This document shows positions 24,642 to 33,426 of a DNA stretch of 64,000 nucleotides, piece by piece. The stretch's first letter is position 1. The number at the start of each line of letters is the position of its first letter. The DNA is from Amycolatopsis sacchari (lineage in GTDB: Bacteria > Actinomycetota > Actinomycetes > Mycobacteriales > Pseudonocardiaceae): assembly GCF_900114035.1 (NCBI RefSeq), contig NZ_FORP01000027.1, positions 24,612 through 88,611 on the forward strand. Reading direction: 5' to 3'. A program made the position numbers and the translations under genes. The notes under the pieces are model-generated. The model saw only the letters and a list, made by a program, of their open reading frames with translations, had not been told where the DNA came from and did no database searches.

Positions 24642-25724
24642 ATGTCCGTGGTGCTGACCGTGCAGGGGGCCCGCAAAGCCGATCTCGTGGTGGGCGTCTC
24701 GCCACTGGCCGAGCTGCTGGCGTGCCTGCACGCGATCGCCGAGCCGGAGCACCACATCGAGGGCCGCCCGTGGCTCACGAGGGTGCGGGCCGAGCTGTCG
24801 GCCGACCTCCAGCACCGGCTCACGACGTACGCGCCGCTCTGGGCTCGGCGCCGCTGCCGCGCGCTGCTGCCGCCCGACGCTCCGCTCGGGCTGTCGTTCG
24901 ACGAGGAACTGCGCAGGCTCGCGGAGCTGCCGCTCGACCGGTTCACCACGGCCACGGCCGAGGCGATCCACGGTGTCTTCCACGAGATCGGCGACCTGGC
25001 GCACGATTCGGCGGCCAGGGAGGAGTACATCGCTTCGTGCGAGCGGCGTTCGTTCCGGCGTGGTGAGCTGGCGCGGCACCTCGTCCGCGATCCCGGGGCC
25101 TTCCGGCACGAACTGCTCGCCCTGCTGACGTCGTGCCACGCCGAGTTCTTCGAGGACGAGTGGAACCGCGTCCACCACCGGCTGGAAAGCGAGTGCGCGA
25201 GCCTGCGCGCCAGGGTCAGGGCGCTGCCGATGGCCGAAGCGCTCGCCTCACTCAGCACCAACGCGGCCGTGCGGCAGGACCCGCCTTCGGTCGTGTTCGA
25301 CAAGCTCCAGTCGCTGCGTGCCGGCCTGCGGGGCCGCCGCTGCCTGCTCCTGCCGTCCGTCCACACGCGACCGCACCTCATCGTGAAGGCCGATCCCGGC
25401 TGGCCGGTGGTCGTGCACTTCCCGGTGGAGCTCCCGCCGGGCGGCGGGCGGGACACCCTCGCCCAGGTGCGGCTGCGCCTGGCCGTCCTGTCCGACCCCG
25501 CGCGTCTTTCGCTGTGCCGGCACCTGGTCAACGAGCCGATCACGACGTCCGACCTCGCCGACCGCACCGGCATGACGCTGCCGCAGGTCTCCCGTCACCT
25601 GGCGCGCCTGCGCGAGAGCGGGCTGCTCGATTCCCGGCGTGACGGCCGGATGATCTACCACCGCATCGAGGTCGACCGCCTGATGCGGCTCGGCCTGGAC
25701 GTGCTGACCTCGATCATCCACTGA
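24642..25724 (+). CDS. ArsR-like winged-helix regulator with large N-terminal domain (DUF5937 type)
   Basis: This 360-residue protein has an ArsR-like winged helix at its C-terminal end (about residues 285-350: LAVLSDPARLSLCRHL, then TTSDLADRTGMTLPQVSRHLARLRESGLL). The large helical N-terminal domain is of the actinobacterial DUF5937 type and opens ADLVVGVSPLAELLACLHAI. No cysteine metal site is obvious. It diverges from the importer/CocE operon over a strong inverted repeat, so it likely represses import and hydrolysis until a ligand binds the N-terminal domain. Confidence 0.85.
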   Translation: MSVVLTVQGARKADLVVGVSPLAELLACLHAIAEPEHHIEGRPWLTRVRAELSADLQHRLTTYAPLWARRRCRALLPPDAPLGLSFDEELRRLAELPLDRFTTATAEAIHGVFHEIGDLAHDSAAREEYIASCERRSFRRGELARHLVRDPGAFRHELLALLTSCHAEFFEDEWNRVHHRLESECASLRARVRALPMAEALASLSTNAAVRQDPPSVVFDKLQSLRAGLRGRRCLLLPSVHTRPHLIVKADPGWPVVVHFPVELPPGGGRDTLAQVRLRLAVLSDPARLSLCRHLVNEPITTSDLADRTGMTLPQVSRHLARLRESGLLDSRRDGRMIYHRIEVDRLMRLGLDVLTSIIH

Positions 25725-25826
25725 CGACGGCATCCACAGTGGACGCGTCTCGGGTGAAGCAACCTCGGCACTTCGTACGCGTCCCTTGAGTACGTGATCG
25801 TTTCTCGGGGACAGGGGTGTGTTCGA

Positions 25827-26567
25827 ATGGTGCGTGGTCTTCGTGGCCTGGCGGTGACCGTTCCGCTGGTGCTGGCGGCGGTGGGCGCGTCGGCGACACC
25901 GGCGTCGGCCGTGCTCGGCGGCTCGGTGAGCGACTACGGTCCCTGGGCGGTGCGGATGCTGGTCGACGGCCTGCCGGAGTGCACCGGCACCGCGATCTCG
26001 CCGGAGTGGGTCCTCAGCGCGGGGCACTGCTTCTACGAGCAGCCGGACGCCCCGTTCGCCGAGTCGCGGATCGAGTTCCGCGTCGGCAGCCTGGACCAGC
26101 GCGACGGCGTCGTGGTGCATCCCGTGCCCGGCAGCCGCGTGGACAACCCGGTGGCCGACATGACGCTGATCAAGGTGCCCCCGATGGCGGTCCAGCCTGC
26201 CCGGTTGTCCGATGATCCGGTCCAGCCGGGCCAGCTCGTCCGTGAGTACGGCTGGGGTGCCACCTGCACCGAGGACGAGAACCAGTGCCAGTCCGACGTG
26301 CTCAAGCAGGCGGACCTGGAGGTCCTGCCCACCGGCGTCGCCGAGTGCGCCGGGTTCAGCGTGCCCGGCGGGCCGGACTTCTGCCTGCGGAAGGTCTCCG
26401 GGGAACCGGCGGGCGGGGACTCGGGCGGGCCGGTCATGACCAGCGGCCCGCGAGGCAGCGAGGTCCTGGTGGGCGTGCTGGCCGCGTCGGACCGGGAGAC
26501 CATGGCGGGTGCGGGCGAGATCTCCCAGCAGCGGGAGTGGATCCGCTCCGTGACCGGCATCGGCTGA
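25827..26567 (+). CDS. Secreted trypsin-like serine protease
   Basis: This 246-residue S1-family protease has a signal peptide of about 28 residues ending in TPASA. Cleavage there would leave VLGG at the mature N-terminus, mimicking the IVGG needed for trypsin activation without a propeptide. The catalytic triad is visible: His67 (SAGHC), Asp111 (VADMTLIK) and Ser199 (GGDSGGP). Several cysteines suggest disulfides. ATG 25827 is favoured over in-frame upstream starts because the signal peptide begins there. It acts outside the cell. Physiological targets are unknown. Confidence 0.9.
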   Translation: MVRGLRGLAVTVPLVLAAVGASATPASAVLGGSVSDYGPWAVRMLVDGLPECTGTAISPEWVLSAGHCFYEQPDAPFAESRIEFRVGSLDQRDGVVVHPVPGSRVDNPVADMTLIKVPPMAVQPARLSDDPVQPGQLVREYGWGATCTEDENQCQSDVLKQADLEVLPTGVAECAGFSVPGGPDFCLRKVSGEPAGGDSGGPVMTSGPRGSEVLVGVLAASDRETMAGAGEISQQREWIRSVTGIG

Positions 26568-26576
26568 AACCGGGCC

Positions 26577-26783
26577 TCACCCGACGCGCAGTTCGGTGTC
26601 TCCCACGGTGACGACGTCGCCGCGCACGAGCTGGCGGCCCCGGCGGTCCTCGGCCTCGCCGTTGACCCGGACCCGTCCGCTCTCCAGCAGCGACCGGGCG
26701 TCGGAACCGGCGTCGGCCACGTTCGCGAGCTTGAGGAACTGACCGACCCGGATGGAGTCGGTGCTGATGACGACTTCGCGCAT
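26577..26783 (-). CDS. Small S4-domain RNA-binding protein
   Basis: This is a 68-residue protein from ATG 26783. The whole chain is an S4 domain: an IRVGQFLKLANVADAGSDARSLL-type helical part (read in pieces IRVGQFLKLA and NVADAGSDAR), then SGRVRVNGE and the GD-V-V-TVGD strand. Such stand-alone S4 proteins bind structured RNA, often ribosomal or stalled-ribosome RNA (YbcJ/HslR-like). It converges with the protease gene (9 bp apart) and diverges from the Tm-1-like operon. Its exact role is unknown. Confidence 0.85.
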   Translation of the reverse strand: MREVVISTDSIRVGQFLKLANVADAGSDARSLLESGRVRVNGEAEDRRGRQLVRGDVVTVGDTELRVG

Positions 26784-26870
26784 GCCGTCATCATCCCCGG
26801 GACAGGTGCGCTCGCGCCGGACGGCCACTAACTTGGGGGGCGGGATCTTGCGAGGACGCGGGAGGCGAAG

Positions 26871-28067
26871 GTGGGCATCGCGTACGTGGTGGGGACGTTC
26901 GACACCAAGGGCGACGAACTCGCCTACGTGGCGGGGTTGATCGCCGCGGCGGGCGTCACGGTGCGCACGGTGGACCTGTCCACCTCGGGCTCCGGTGGTG
27001 ACGGGGTGGACGTGCGCGCGACGCGGGTCGCGGAGGCGCACCCGGACGGCCCGGACGCGGTGTTCACCGGGGACCGGGGCAGCGCGGTGGCCGCGATGGC
27101 CGAGGCGTTCCGGCGGTACCTGCCCACCGCGCCCGACCTGTCCGGGGTGATCGGCTTGGGCGGTTCCGGCGGGACGGCGCTGATCACACCGGCCATGCGG
27201 GCGCTGCCGGTCGGCGTGCCCAAGATCATGGTGTCGACGGTGGCCTCCGGGGACGTGTCCGGCTACGTCGAGGGCAGCGACATCGCCATGCTGCACTCGG
27301 TCACCGACGTGGCCGGGCTGAACCGGATTTCCCGCCGGGTGCTGGGCAACGCGGCGCACGCGCTGGCCGGGGCGTGCGCGAACCCGGTCCCGGCCGGTGA
27401 CGACCGGGAGGCGATCGGGCTGACCATGTTCGGCGTCACCACGCCGTGCGTGCGCGCGGTGACCGGGCAGCTGGACGAGCGGTTCGAGTGCCTGGTCTTC
27501 CACGCCACCGGCACCGGCGGCAAGGCGATGGAGAAACTCGTCGACGACGGCCTGCTCGGCGGCGTGATCGACATCAGCACCACCGAGGTGTGCGACCACA
27601 TCGCGGGCGGCATCCTCAGCGCGGGCGAGGGCAGGCTGGACGCGATCGCCCGCACGAAGGTGCCCTACGTCGGTTCCTGCGGTGCGCTGGACATGGTGAA
27701 CTTCGGCGCGGCCGACACCGTGCCCGAGCGCTACGCCGGCCGCCTGCTCTACCCGCACAACCCGCAGATCACCCTGATGCGCACGACCCCGGAGGAGTGC
27801 GAGCGGATCGGGTCGTTCATCGCGGCGAAGCTCAACGCCTGCGAAGGTCCCGTGCGGTTCCTCATCCCCGAGGGCGGGGTGTCCGCATTGGACAGTCCAG
27901 GCCAGCCGTTCCACGACCCCGAGGCGGACGCGGCGTTGTTCGGCACACTGGAACGCGAGGTGCGCCAGACCGGCAGCAGGCGGCTCGTCCGGTCTTCGCA
28001 CCACATCAACGACCCGGAGTTCGCGGCCGAACTGGTCGCGGCCTTCGACGAGGTGAGGGAGGACTGA
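26871..28067 (+). CDS. Tm-1-like ATP-binding domain protein (UPF0261)
   Basis: This 398-residue protein corresponds to the N-terminal half of the tomato Tm-1 resistance protein and to the bacterial UPF0261 family, opening with the family-typical [14 protein letters not shown] 26871 follows GGAGG. Family structures show a two-domain nucleotide-binding fold, but the enzymatic function is not settled. The next gene encodes the TIM-barrel half found fused in plant Tm-1, one base after this stop, so the two probably form one complex. The operon also contains an SRPBCC protein. Confidence 0.9.
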   Translation: MGIAYVVGTFDTKGDELAYVAGLIAAAGVTVRTVDLSTSGSGGDGVDVRATRVAEAHPDGPDAVFTGDRGSAVAAMAEAFRRYLPTAPDLSGVIGLGGSGGTALITPAMRALPVGVPKIMVSTVASGDVSGYVEGSDIAMLHSVTDVAGLNRISRRVLGNAAHALAGACANPVPAGDDREAIGLTMFGVTTPCVRAVTGQLDERFECLVFHATGTGGKAMEKLVDDGLLGGVIDISTTEVCDHIAGGILSAGEGRLDAIARTKVPYVGSCGALDMVNFGAADTVPERYAGRLLYPHNPQITLMRTTPEECERIGSFIAAKLNACEGPVRFLIPEGGVSALDSPGQPFHDPEADAALFGTLEREVRQTGSRRLVRSSHHINDPEFAAELVAAFDEVRED

Positions 28068-28068
28068 C

Positions 28069-28908
28069 GTGCCACGGTTGGACCGGGCGGACCTGCTGGC
28101 GAAGTTCAGGGACATGGCCGCGCGCGGGGAGCCGATCGTCGGTGGTGGCGCGGGGACCGGGCTGTCCGCGAAGTGCGAGGAAGCGGGCGGCATCGACCTG
28201 ATCGTCATCTACAACTCGGGCCGCTACCGGATGGCGGGGCGTGGTTCGCTCGCCGGGCTGCTGGCGTACGGCAACGCCAACGAGATCGTGGTCGAGATGG
28301 CGGCCGAGGTGCTGCCGGTCGTGCGGCACACGCCGGTGCTGGCCGGGGTGAACGCCACCGACCCGTTCCTGGACGTGCCCCGCTTCCTGCGCCGGCTGGC
28401 GGACCTGGGTTTCTCCGGCGTGCAGAACTTCCCGACGGTCGGGCTGATCGACGGGACGTTCCGGGCCAACCTGGAGGAGACGGGGATGGGCTACCAGTCC
28501 GAAGTGGACATGGTGGCCGCGGCCCGCGCGGCGGACCTGCTCACCACGCCGTACGTGTTCAGCGCCGACGACGCCCGCGCGATGACCGAGGCCGGTGCCG
28601 ACATCCTGGTGTGCCACATGGGTTTGACCACCGGTGGCTCGATCGGCGCGGTCACCGCGAAGAGCCTGGACGACTGCGTGGCCCTGATCGACGAATGGGC
28701 CTCGGCGGCCAGGGAGATCCGGGACGACGTGCTCGTGCTGTGCCACGGCGGCCCCATCTCCGAACCGGAGGACGCCGCGTACGTGCTGGAGAAAACCCAG
28801 TACTGCCACGGGTTCTACGGCGCCAGCAGCATGGAGCGGCTGCCCGTCGAGCGGGCGCTCACCGAGCAGACCCGCGCGTTCAAGAACCTGCCCGCGAAGG
28901 AGAAGTGA
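28069..28908 (+). CDS. TIM-barrel PEP-hydrolase-like protein, second half of Tm-1
   Basis: This 279-residue protein of the phosphoenolpyruvate hydrolase-like/IGPS-like TIM-barrel family is the C-terminal partner of Tm-1-type proteins. Recognisable segments are [45 protein letters not shown] and [16 protein letters not shown] 28069 follows the UPF0261 stop directly, with GAGGGAGGA as Shine-Dalgarno. The reaction is unknown; carbon-carbon or carbon-oxygen cleavage chemistry has been suggested for the family. It precedes an SRPBCC gene with no gap. Confidence 0.88.
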   Translation: MPRLDRADLLAKFRDMAARGEPIVGGGAGTGLSAKCEEAGGIDLIVIYNSGRYRMAGRGSLAGLLAYGNANEIVVEMAAEVLPVVRHTPVLAGVNATDPFLDVPRFLRRLADLGFSGVQNFPTVGLIDGTFRANLEETGMGYQSEVDMVAAARAADLLTTPYVFSADDARAMTEAGADILVCHMGLTTGGSIGAVTAKSLDDCVALIDEWASAAREIRDDVLVLCHGGPISEPEDAAYVLEKTQYCHGFYGASSMERLPVERALTEQTRAFKNLPAKEK

Positions 28909-29346
28909 ATGCCCAGGCCGTATTCGAGTGGCATCGTGCCCGCCGACGTTGCGGAGGTGTGGGCGGTGGTCCGGGACTTCGACGGGCTGCCGGTGTGGCA
29001 CCCGGGGATCGAGTCGAGTGAGATCGAACCGGGTGCGGTCGCCGGCGAGGTCGGCGCGGTCCGCAGGCTGACGCTCGCGGACGGCGGCACGGTGAGGGAG
29101 AAGCTGCTGCGCCTCGACGACGTGGACCGCAGCTACACCTACCAGATCATCGAGGGTCCGTTCCCCGTGCGCCACTACGTGAGCACGGTGCGGGTCGCGC
29201 CGGTCACCGCGACGGGCGAGTCGTTCGTCGAGTGGTGGTGCGACTACGACGCGGACGCCGGGGACGAGGAGCGGCTGAACCACACCTTCAGTCAGGGCGT
29301 GTACGCCGGCGGCATCAGCGGCCTCGCGGAGCACTTCGGCCGCTGA
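28909..29346 (+). CDS. SRPBCC/START-like small-molecule-binding protein
   Basis: This 145-residue helix-grip protein of the SRPBCC superfamily (polyketide cyclase/MxaD-like) opens with PADVAEVWAVVRDFDGLPVWHPG. It binds a hydrophobic ligand in a cavity and may act as cyclase, carrier or sensor. Its ATG abuts the TIM-barrel gene stop, completing a three-gene operon. Its TGA lies inside a stem-loop that also carries the stop of the convergent monooxygenase gene. Confidence 0.88.
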   Translation: MPRPYSSGIVPADVAEVWAVVRDFDGLPVWHPGIESSEIEPGAVAGEVGAVRRLTLADGGTVREKLLRLDDVDRSYTYQIIEGPFPVRHYVSTVRVAPVTATGESFVEWWCDYDADAGDEERLNHTFSQGVYAGGISGLAEHFGR

Positions 29347-29380
29347 GCCGACGGACATCGACACCGGCCGGTGCTCAGCG
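29341..29380. terminator. Bidirectional terminator-like stem-loop
   Basis: CGCTGAGC (29341-29348) pairs perfectly with GCTCAGCG (29373-29380), and the loop holds a 12-bp palindrome CACCGGCCGGTG (29362-29373). Both convergent genes end in the stem: TGA 29344-29346 on the plus strand and TCA 29375-29377 for the minus strand. There is no U tract, as is usual in high-GC actinobacteria. Confidence 0.65.
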
Positions 29381-30817
29381 CGGCTCGCCGAACCAGTGGC
29401 CCAGCGCCGGTTCGAGCTCGTCCGGGTCGCCCGCCCAGCACACGTAGCCGTCCGGCCGGACGAGCATCGGCTGGGCGCCGGTGCCCTGGCCGGCGCGGTC
29501 CACCCGGTCCTGCCAGAGGGCGGCGACCTTGGCGAACCGGTCCGCCGGGTCGATCAGGACGCCGCGCCCACTTCGCAGCAGCTCGTGTGCCCGGACGGGC
29601 CCGAGGTCCTGGTCCGGCGCGGGGAGGCCGACGAGCGACTGCTCGCCCGCACCGGGCATCGGGTAGCGGATGCCGGTGCCGGACATCATGTCGTCGATGG
29701 CGTACTGCACTTCGGGCAGCCGCAGCAGGGACACGAACAGGTCCTTGAGCGCCGCGAGGTCCGGGTCGCCGCTGCCCTGGGTGTCCATCAGCAGGCTCTG
29801 CGCCTGGACGTTGCGCAGCACCATGGCCGCGACCGGGTGGCGTTCGGCGTGGTAGGTGTCGAGCAGGTGCGCCGGGGCCCAGCCGTGCGCCGCGGCGCCG
29901 AGCTTCCAGCCGAGGTTGACCGCGTCCTGGATCCCGGTGTTCATGCCCTGCGCGCCGATCGGCAGGTGCACGTGGGCCGCGTCGCCCGCCAGGAACACCC
30001 GGCCGTGCCGGTACCGCGCGGCCTGCCGGGCCGCGTTGGTGATGCGGTGGGCGTAGTGGAGTTCGAGCAGTTCGACCCGCGAACCGTAGACGGCGCGCAG
30101 CCCCTCGCGGATCTCGTCCTCGGTGACCGGGGTCTCCCGGGGCAGTGACCGGCCCCGCCCGCCCAGCGAAAGCCGGCGCAGCGGCCTGCCCTGCGCATCC
30201 GTGCCGAGCGGGAACATCCGCGCCCACTGCCCGTCCTCGCTCTGGACGTGCTTCAGCACCAGGTCGTCGCCGCCCCGCACCCGCACGTCGGCGGCGACCG
30301 TGGTCGCCGTGCCCGGCCTGCCTGGGAACTCGGCGCCCAGCAGCGACCGCACCGTGCTGTGCCCGCCGTCGGCGCCGACGAGGTAACGGGAGCGGACGAC
30401 CTGGCCGTTCGCGAAGGTCGCGGTGACCCCGTCCGCGTCCTGGGTGAGGCCGGTCAGTTCGTGGTCGCGGCGGACGTGGATGCCGTGGGCGGCGAGGTGC
30501 CGCTCCAGGAACCCTTCGAGCACCACCTGCGTGATGGACCGCCACGGGTGGCGGTGCCTGCCGTGGGCGAGCGGGAGGTCGACCCCGGCGAAGTGAGCGC
30601 CGCCGGTGGCGAAATCTTCGAGCGCCAGCAACGGTTCCAGCAGTCCGCGCTGGTCGAGCACCTCCTGCGTGCGGGACTGCACGGCGCCGGCCTTCGACAG
30701 CGTGCTGCGCTGGGACAGCTTGTCGGACAGCACGACGGGCACGTCCGCCACCCGCAGTTCGTTGGCCAGTGTCATGCCGGTCGGCCCCGCGCCGACCACG
30801 AGCACCTCGGTGTCCAT
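29375..30817 (-). CDS. FAD-dependent aromatic/polyketide hydroxylase (PheA/TfdB family)
   Basis: This 480-residue group A flavoprotein monooxygenase has GAGPTG near residues 8-13, a DG motif in LVGADGGHST and the FAD motif FLAGDAAHVHLPIGAQGMN around residue 280. A C-terminal thioredoxin-like tail follows (LVRPDGYVCWAGDP). ATG 30817 follows GGGAGGATCC; the frame extension to 31948 lies under the Lrp gene and is rejected. It hydroxylates phenolic or polyketide-like rings with NAD(P)H. The divergent Lrp-type gene and two operator-like dyads suggest inducible control. Confidence 0.9.
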   Translation of the reverse strand: MDTEVLVVGAGPTGMTLANELRVADVPVVLSDKLSQRSTLSKAGAVQSRTQEVLDQRGLLEPLLALEDFATGGAHFAGVDLPLAHGRHRHPWRSITQVVLEGFLERHLAAHGIHVRRDHELTGLTQDADGVTATFANGQVVRSRYLVGADGGHSTVRSLLGAEFPGRPGTATTVAADVRVRGGDDLVLKHVQSEDGQWARMFPLGTDAQGRPLRRLSLGGRGRSLPRETPVTEDEIREGLRAVYGSRVELLELHYAHRITNAARQAARYRHGRVFLAGDAAHVHLPIGAQGMNTGIQDAVNLGWKLGAAAHGWAPAHLLDTYHAERHPVAAMVLRNVQAQSLLMDTQGSGDPDLAALKDLFVSLLRLPEVQYAIDDMMSGTGIRYPMPGAGEQSLVGLPAPDQDLGPVRAHELLRSGRGVLIDPADRFAKVAALWQDRVDRAGQGTGAQPMLVRPDGYVCWAGDPDELEPALGHWFGEPR

Positions 30818-30832
30818 GGATCCTCCCTGGTT

Positions 30833-30914
30833 GTGTCGATCGGGACGTGATCGACACTTCGCCCGCCGCCACGATCCCGCCAGGAACCAGGCGGATTGTG
30901 TCGGGATACGACAC
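30833..30914. promoter_or_regulatory. Two related inverted repeats in the monooxygenase/Lrp divergent promoter
   Basis: Site 1 at 30833-30857 has 9-bp arms GTGTCGATC/GATCGACAC around 7 bp. Site 2 at 30898-30914 has 6-bp arms GTGTCG/CGACAC around GGATA. Both share the half-site TGTCG...CGACA, and their centres are 61 bp apart. This arrangement suits an Lrp-type octamer that wraps DNA and controls both directions. Confidence 0.72.
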
Positions 30915-30931
30915 CGCGTACGGTGCGGGAG

Positions 30932-31897
30932 GTGGAATCCGACTACGACGAGCTGGACCGCCGGCTCGTGCACGCCCTGCAGATCAACGGCAGGGCCCCC
31001 TTCAGCACGATCGCCGAAGTGCTCGGCGTGTCGGATCGCACCATCGCCCGCCGGTACGCGCGGTTGCGCTCGACGGGGGCGCTGCGGGTGCTCGGCTTGC
31101 CCGACCCGGTCGCCCTGGGCGCGGTGATGTGGTTCCTGCGGGTGCGCTGCGCGCCCACCGCGACGGTCCCGGTCGCCGAGGCGCTGGCCCGGCGTCCCGA
31201 CACGTCGTGGGTGAGCATCACCTCCGGAGGGACGGAGATCACCTGCGCGGTCCGCACCGAGAGCGAGGCCGACAGTGAGGCGCTGCTGCTGGCCAAGCTG
31301 CCACGCACGCCACGCGTGGAGGGCGTGACCGCGCACTCCGTGCTGCACGTCTTCTACGGCGGCCCGGACAGCCTGGTCGCCAAGCTCGGTTCGCTGGACG
31401 AGGAGGCGATCGAGCGGCTGCGCCCGCCCCCGATCCCGCGGCGGCCGGGCCCCGTGCGGCTCGACGACGGGGACCGCAAGCTCCTCGCCGCGCTCGCCCA
31501 GGACGGCCGGGCGGGGTTCGAGGAGCTGGCCGCCGTGACCGGCTGGTCCCCGACGACGGTCCGGCGCAGGCTCGCCGAGCTCCGCGAACGGGGGCTGCTG
31601 TACCTGGACATCGACATCGACGTGACCCTGTTCGGGCTCGGCACCCGGACCATGCTCTGGCTTTCGGTCGCCCCCACCCACCTGGCGGAGGCCGGCGCGG
31701 CGCTCGCCGGGCACCCGGAGATCGCGTTCGCGGCCGCCACGACCGGTCCGACGAACCTGTACGCGAGCGTGCTGTGCGCGAGCCAGGAGGAGCTGTACCG
31801 GTACCTGACCACCCGGGTGGCCGCCCTGCCCGCGATCACGCACGTCGAGACGGCACCGGTGATCAGGACCGTCAAGCAGGCCGCGACGCGCAAGTAA
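30932..31897 (+). CDS. Lrp/AsnC-family regulator with duplicated DNA-binding and ligand modules
   Basis: This regulator of about 321 residues is twice the length of a typical Lrp. Module 1 has a winged helix (DYDELDRRLVHALQINGRAPFSTIAEVL in parts, then VSDRTIARRYARLRSTG) and a RAM-like ligand domain. Module 2 repeats this from about residue 170 (DDGDRKLLAALAQDG, then GWSPTTVRRRLAELRERG) with a second RAM-like domain. Such double-length members are common in actinomycetes. The start is uncertain: GTG 30923 and 30932 are both possible. It probably controls the divergent monooxygenase. Confidence 0.85.
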   Translation: MESDYDELDRRLVHALQINGRAPFSTIAEVLGVSDRTIARRYARLRSTGALRVLGLPDPVALGAVMWFLRVRCAPTATVPVAEALARRPDTSWVSITSGGTEITCAVRTESEADSEALLLAKLPRTPRVEGVTAHSVLHVFYGGPDSLVAKLGSLDEEAIERLRPPPIPRRPGPVRLDDGDRKLLAALAQDGRAGFEELAAVTGWSPTTVRRRLAELRERGLLYLDIDIDVTLFGLGTRTMLWLSVAPTHLAEAGAALAGHPEIAFAAATTGPTNLYASVLCASQEELYRYLTTRVAALPAITHVETAPVIRTVKQAATRK

Positions 31898-32000
31898 GTC
31901 CGTCCTCTGTGGACACGCGACGATGTCCGAAAGGGCGAGCAACCCCACCGCGCCTGCGGCGTCTTCTGGGCAAAGGGAAGTTCAGGGGAGGAGAAAGCCG

Positions 32001-32546
32001 ATGGTTCCGCAGGCACTTCGCGGTTTCCGCGCCGCGGCGATGGTCTCGATGGGCGCCGTGCTGGCCGGTGCGGTACTGGCCGGGTGTGATTCGCCGTTGA
32101 ACACCACGCCCACACCGTCGTCGCCGCCCGCGTCGTCGTCGCCGCCCGCGTCGTCGTCGCCGGTCACGTCCGCGGCGCCGAGCAGCTCCGTCGCGGTCGC
32201 ACCGCCCGCGAAGAGTTCCACGACCAGGCCCCCGGCGCAGGCACAGCGGACCCGGTCCGGCAGGAGCACGACGCCGCCGGGGCCGCGGACGGGGGACGAG
32301 TCCTGCACCAACCTGTACGACTACTCGGGTGATTCGCGGGACAACGCCGAAATCAACTCGATCGGCGCAACGACCGGGACCTGCCCTCCGATCCAGCGGG
32401 CCGGGCGCAGCACGACGCCGCCGGGGCCGCGCACGGGGGATGAGTCCTGCACCGATCTGTACGACTACGCGGGTGATTCGCGGGACAACGCACAGATCAA
32501 CTCGATCGGCGAAGACACCGGGACCTGCCCCGCTATCCAGCGCTGA
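32001..32546 (+). CDS. Cell-surface lipoprotein with a duplicated 47-residue cysteine module
   Basis: This 181-residue lipoprotein starts at ATG 32001 (Shine-Dalgarno GGGGAGGAG). The lipobox LAGC places the lipidated Cys at residue 29, followed by a low-complexity Ser/Pro/Thr/Ala linker of about 55 residues that would span the cell wall. The C-terminal part is two near-identical modules, residues 87-133 and 135-181 (41 of 47 identical), each beginning GRSTTPPGPRTGDESCT and ending in TGTCP.IQR, with one pair of cysteines. The function is unknown and I do not recognise the module. A surface-exposed role is inferred from architecture. Confidence 0.85.
   Translation: MVPQALRGFRAAAMVSMGAVLAGAVLAGCDSPLNTTPTPSSPPASSSPPASSSPVTSAAPSSSVAVAPPAKSSTTRPPAQAQRTRSGRSTTPPGPRTGDESCTNLYDYSGDSRDNAEINSIGATTGTCPPIQRAGRSTTPPGPRTGDESCTDLYDYAGDSRDNAQINSIGEDTGTCPAIQR
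32115..32165. repeat. 18-bp coding minisatellite in lipoprotein linker
   Basis: The unit [T/C]CGTCGTCGCCGCCCGCG is repeated 2.8 times (32115-32132, 32133-32150, partial to 32165) and encodes the Ser-Ser-Pro-Pro-Ala-Ser linker. It is in frame, so copy-number change would lengthen or shorten the wall-spanning linker without a frameshift. Confidence 0.8.
32259..32543. repeat. 144-bp tandem duplication inside the lipoprotein gene
   Basis: Two copies, 32259-32399 and 32403-32543 (period 144 bp, 48 codons), encode the duplicated cysteine module. The DNA copies are still very similar and differ mostly at codons giving N/D, S/A, E/Q, A/E, T/D and P/A exchanges. This suggests a fairly recent in-frame duplication. 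Confidence 0.85.
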
Positions 32547-32558
32547 ACCCTCAGGCGC
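32540..32558. terminator. Short stem-loop over convergent stops
   Basis: GCGCTGA (32540-32546) can pair with TCAGGCGC (32551-32558) with one bulged G and an ACCC loop. The stem contains the lipoprotein TGA and the LysR stop. It is short, so this is only a possible bidirectional terminator. Confidence 0.4.
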
Positions 32559-33426
32559 CCCGCGCGATCGCCACCGGCGCCGTGTGCGCGGTCAGGAGGC
32601 GGCGCAGGGACCGGGCGGTGTGCCCGGACACGAAGGGGTCCAGGTCCTGGCGCCGCCACAGGGAAAGGGGGAGCGGTTCCGGAACGGGCAGGTCGGCACA
32701 GGGGACCAGCCCTTCCGGAACCTGCCCGAACGTCGCGAGGAGCGCGACGCCCAGACCGGCGGCCGCCGCGGCGTGCACCCCCGCCAGCTGGTTGGCCTCG
32801 GCGCCGATCTCGGCGGGAATCCCGTGTCCCGCCAGCGTTTCCAGCGCACTGGTGCGCAACGCGCACGGGCTGTCGAAGGCCACGAGCGGGACGGGCCCGT
32901 CCGGCCGGGTCCACCCCGGCGCGCAGTACCAGGTCAGTTCCAGTTCACCGACCGGGGTGGCACGCGGGTCGTCGGACGCGCCGGGCAGCAGCGCCAGGTC
33001 GATCCGGCCCGCGCCGAGCGCCTCGCGCAGCGCCGTCCCGCGGTCCACGCGGTACCGGACGCGGTGGTCGGGCAGGGATTTGCCCAGCGTGCTGGTCAGG
33101 TGGGGGAGCAACTGGGCCGCCGCGTGCTCCGTCGACCCGATCACGATCGTCTCCGCGTTTTCGACACCGAAGCTGCGGAGCGCTTCGTCGTGCAGCGCGA
33201 GGATCCGCCTGGCGTAACCGAGCAGCTGCTCGCCGTCGGCGGTGAACCGCGACCCGCGGCCGTCGCGGGCCACCAGCCGCCGTCCCGTGGCCGCCTCCAG
33301 CCGCCGCGTGTGCTGGCTGATGGTCGGCTGGCTGAGGTGGAGGTAGGTGGCGGCACGCTGGAAGCCACCGCGGTCGGCGACAGCGACGAAACTGCGCAGC
33401 GGCACGATGTCCAGTATCTGGTCCAT
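32551..33426 (-). CDS. LysR-family regulator divergent from the 33.6-44.3 kb monooxygenase/transporter unit
   Basis: This 291-residue LysR regulator starts at ATG 33426. The helix-turn-helix is residues 8-60 (RGGFQRAATYLHLSQPTISQHTRRLE), and an effector-binding domain follows. The frame extension to 33786 is an artefact over the oxygenase gene. It faces the first NtaA-like monooxygenase across 169 bp, with a possible site around 33446-33466 (GATT-N13-AATC). It is the natural candidate to control the whole oxidation-uptake unit, perhaps with a sulfur- or substrate-linked effector. The effector is unknown. Confidence 0.88.
   Translation of the reverse strand: MDQILDIVPLRSFVAVADRGGFQRAATYLHLSQPTISQHTRRLEAATGRRLVARDGRGSRFTADGEQLLGYARRILALHDEALRSFGVENAETIVIGSTEHAAAQLLPHLTSTLGKSLPDHRVRYRVDRGTALREALGAGRIDLALLPGASDDPRATPVGELELTWYCAPGWTRPDGPVPLVAFDSPCALRTSALETLAGHGIPAEIGAEANQLAGVHAAAAAGLGVALLATFGQVPEGLVPCADLPVPEPLPLSLWRRQDLDPFVSGHTARSLRRLLTAHTAPVAIARGA

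Noticed and set aside
30896..30931. Earlier start of the Lrp gene at GTG 30896
   Set aside because: This would place codons inside the 30898-30914 inverted repeat, so a start after the operator is preferred.
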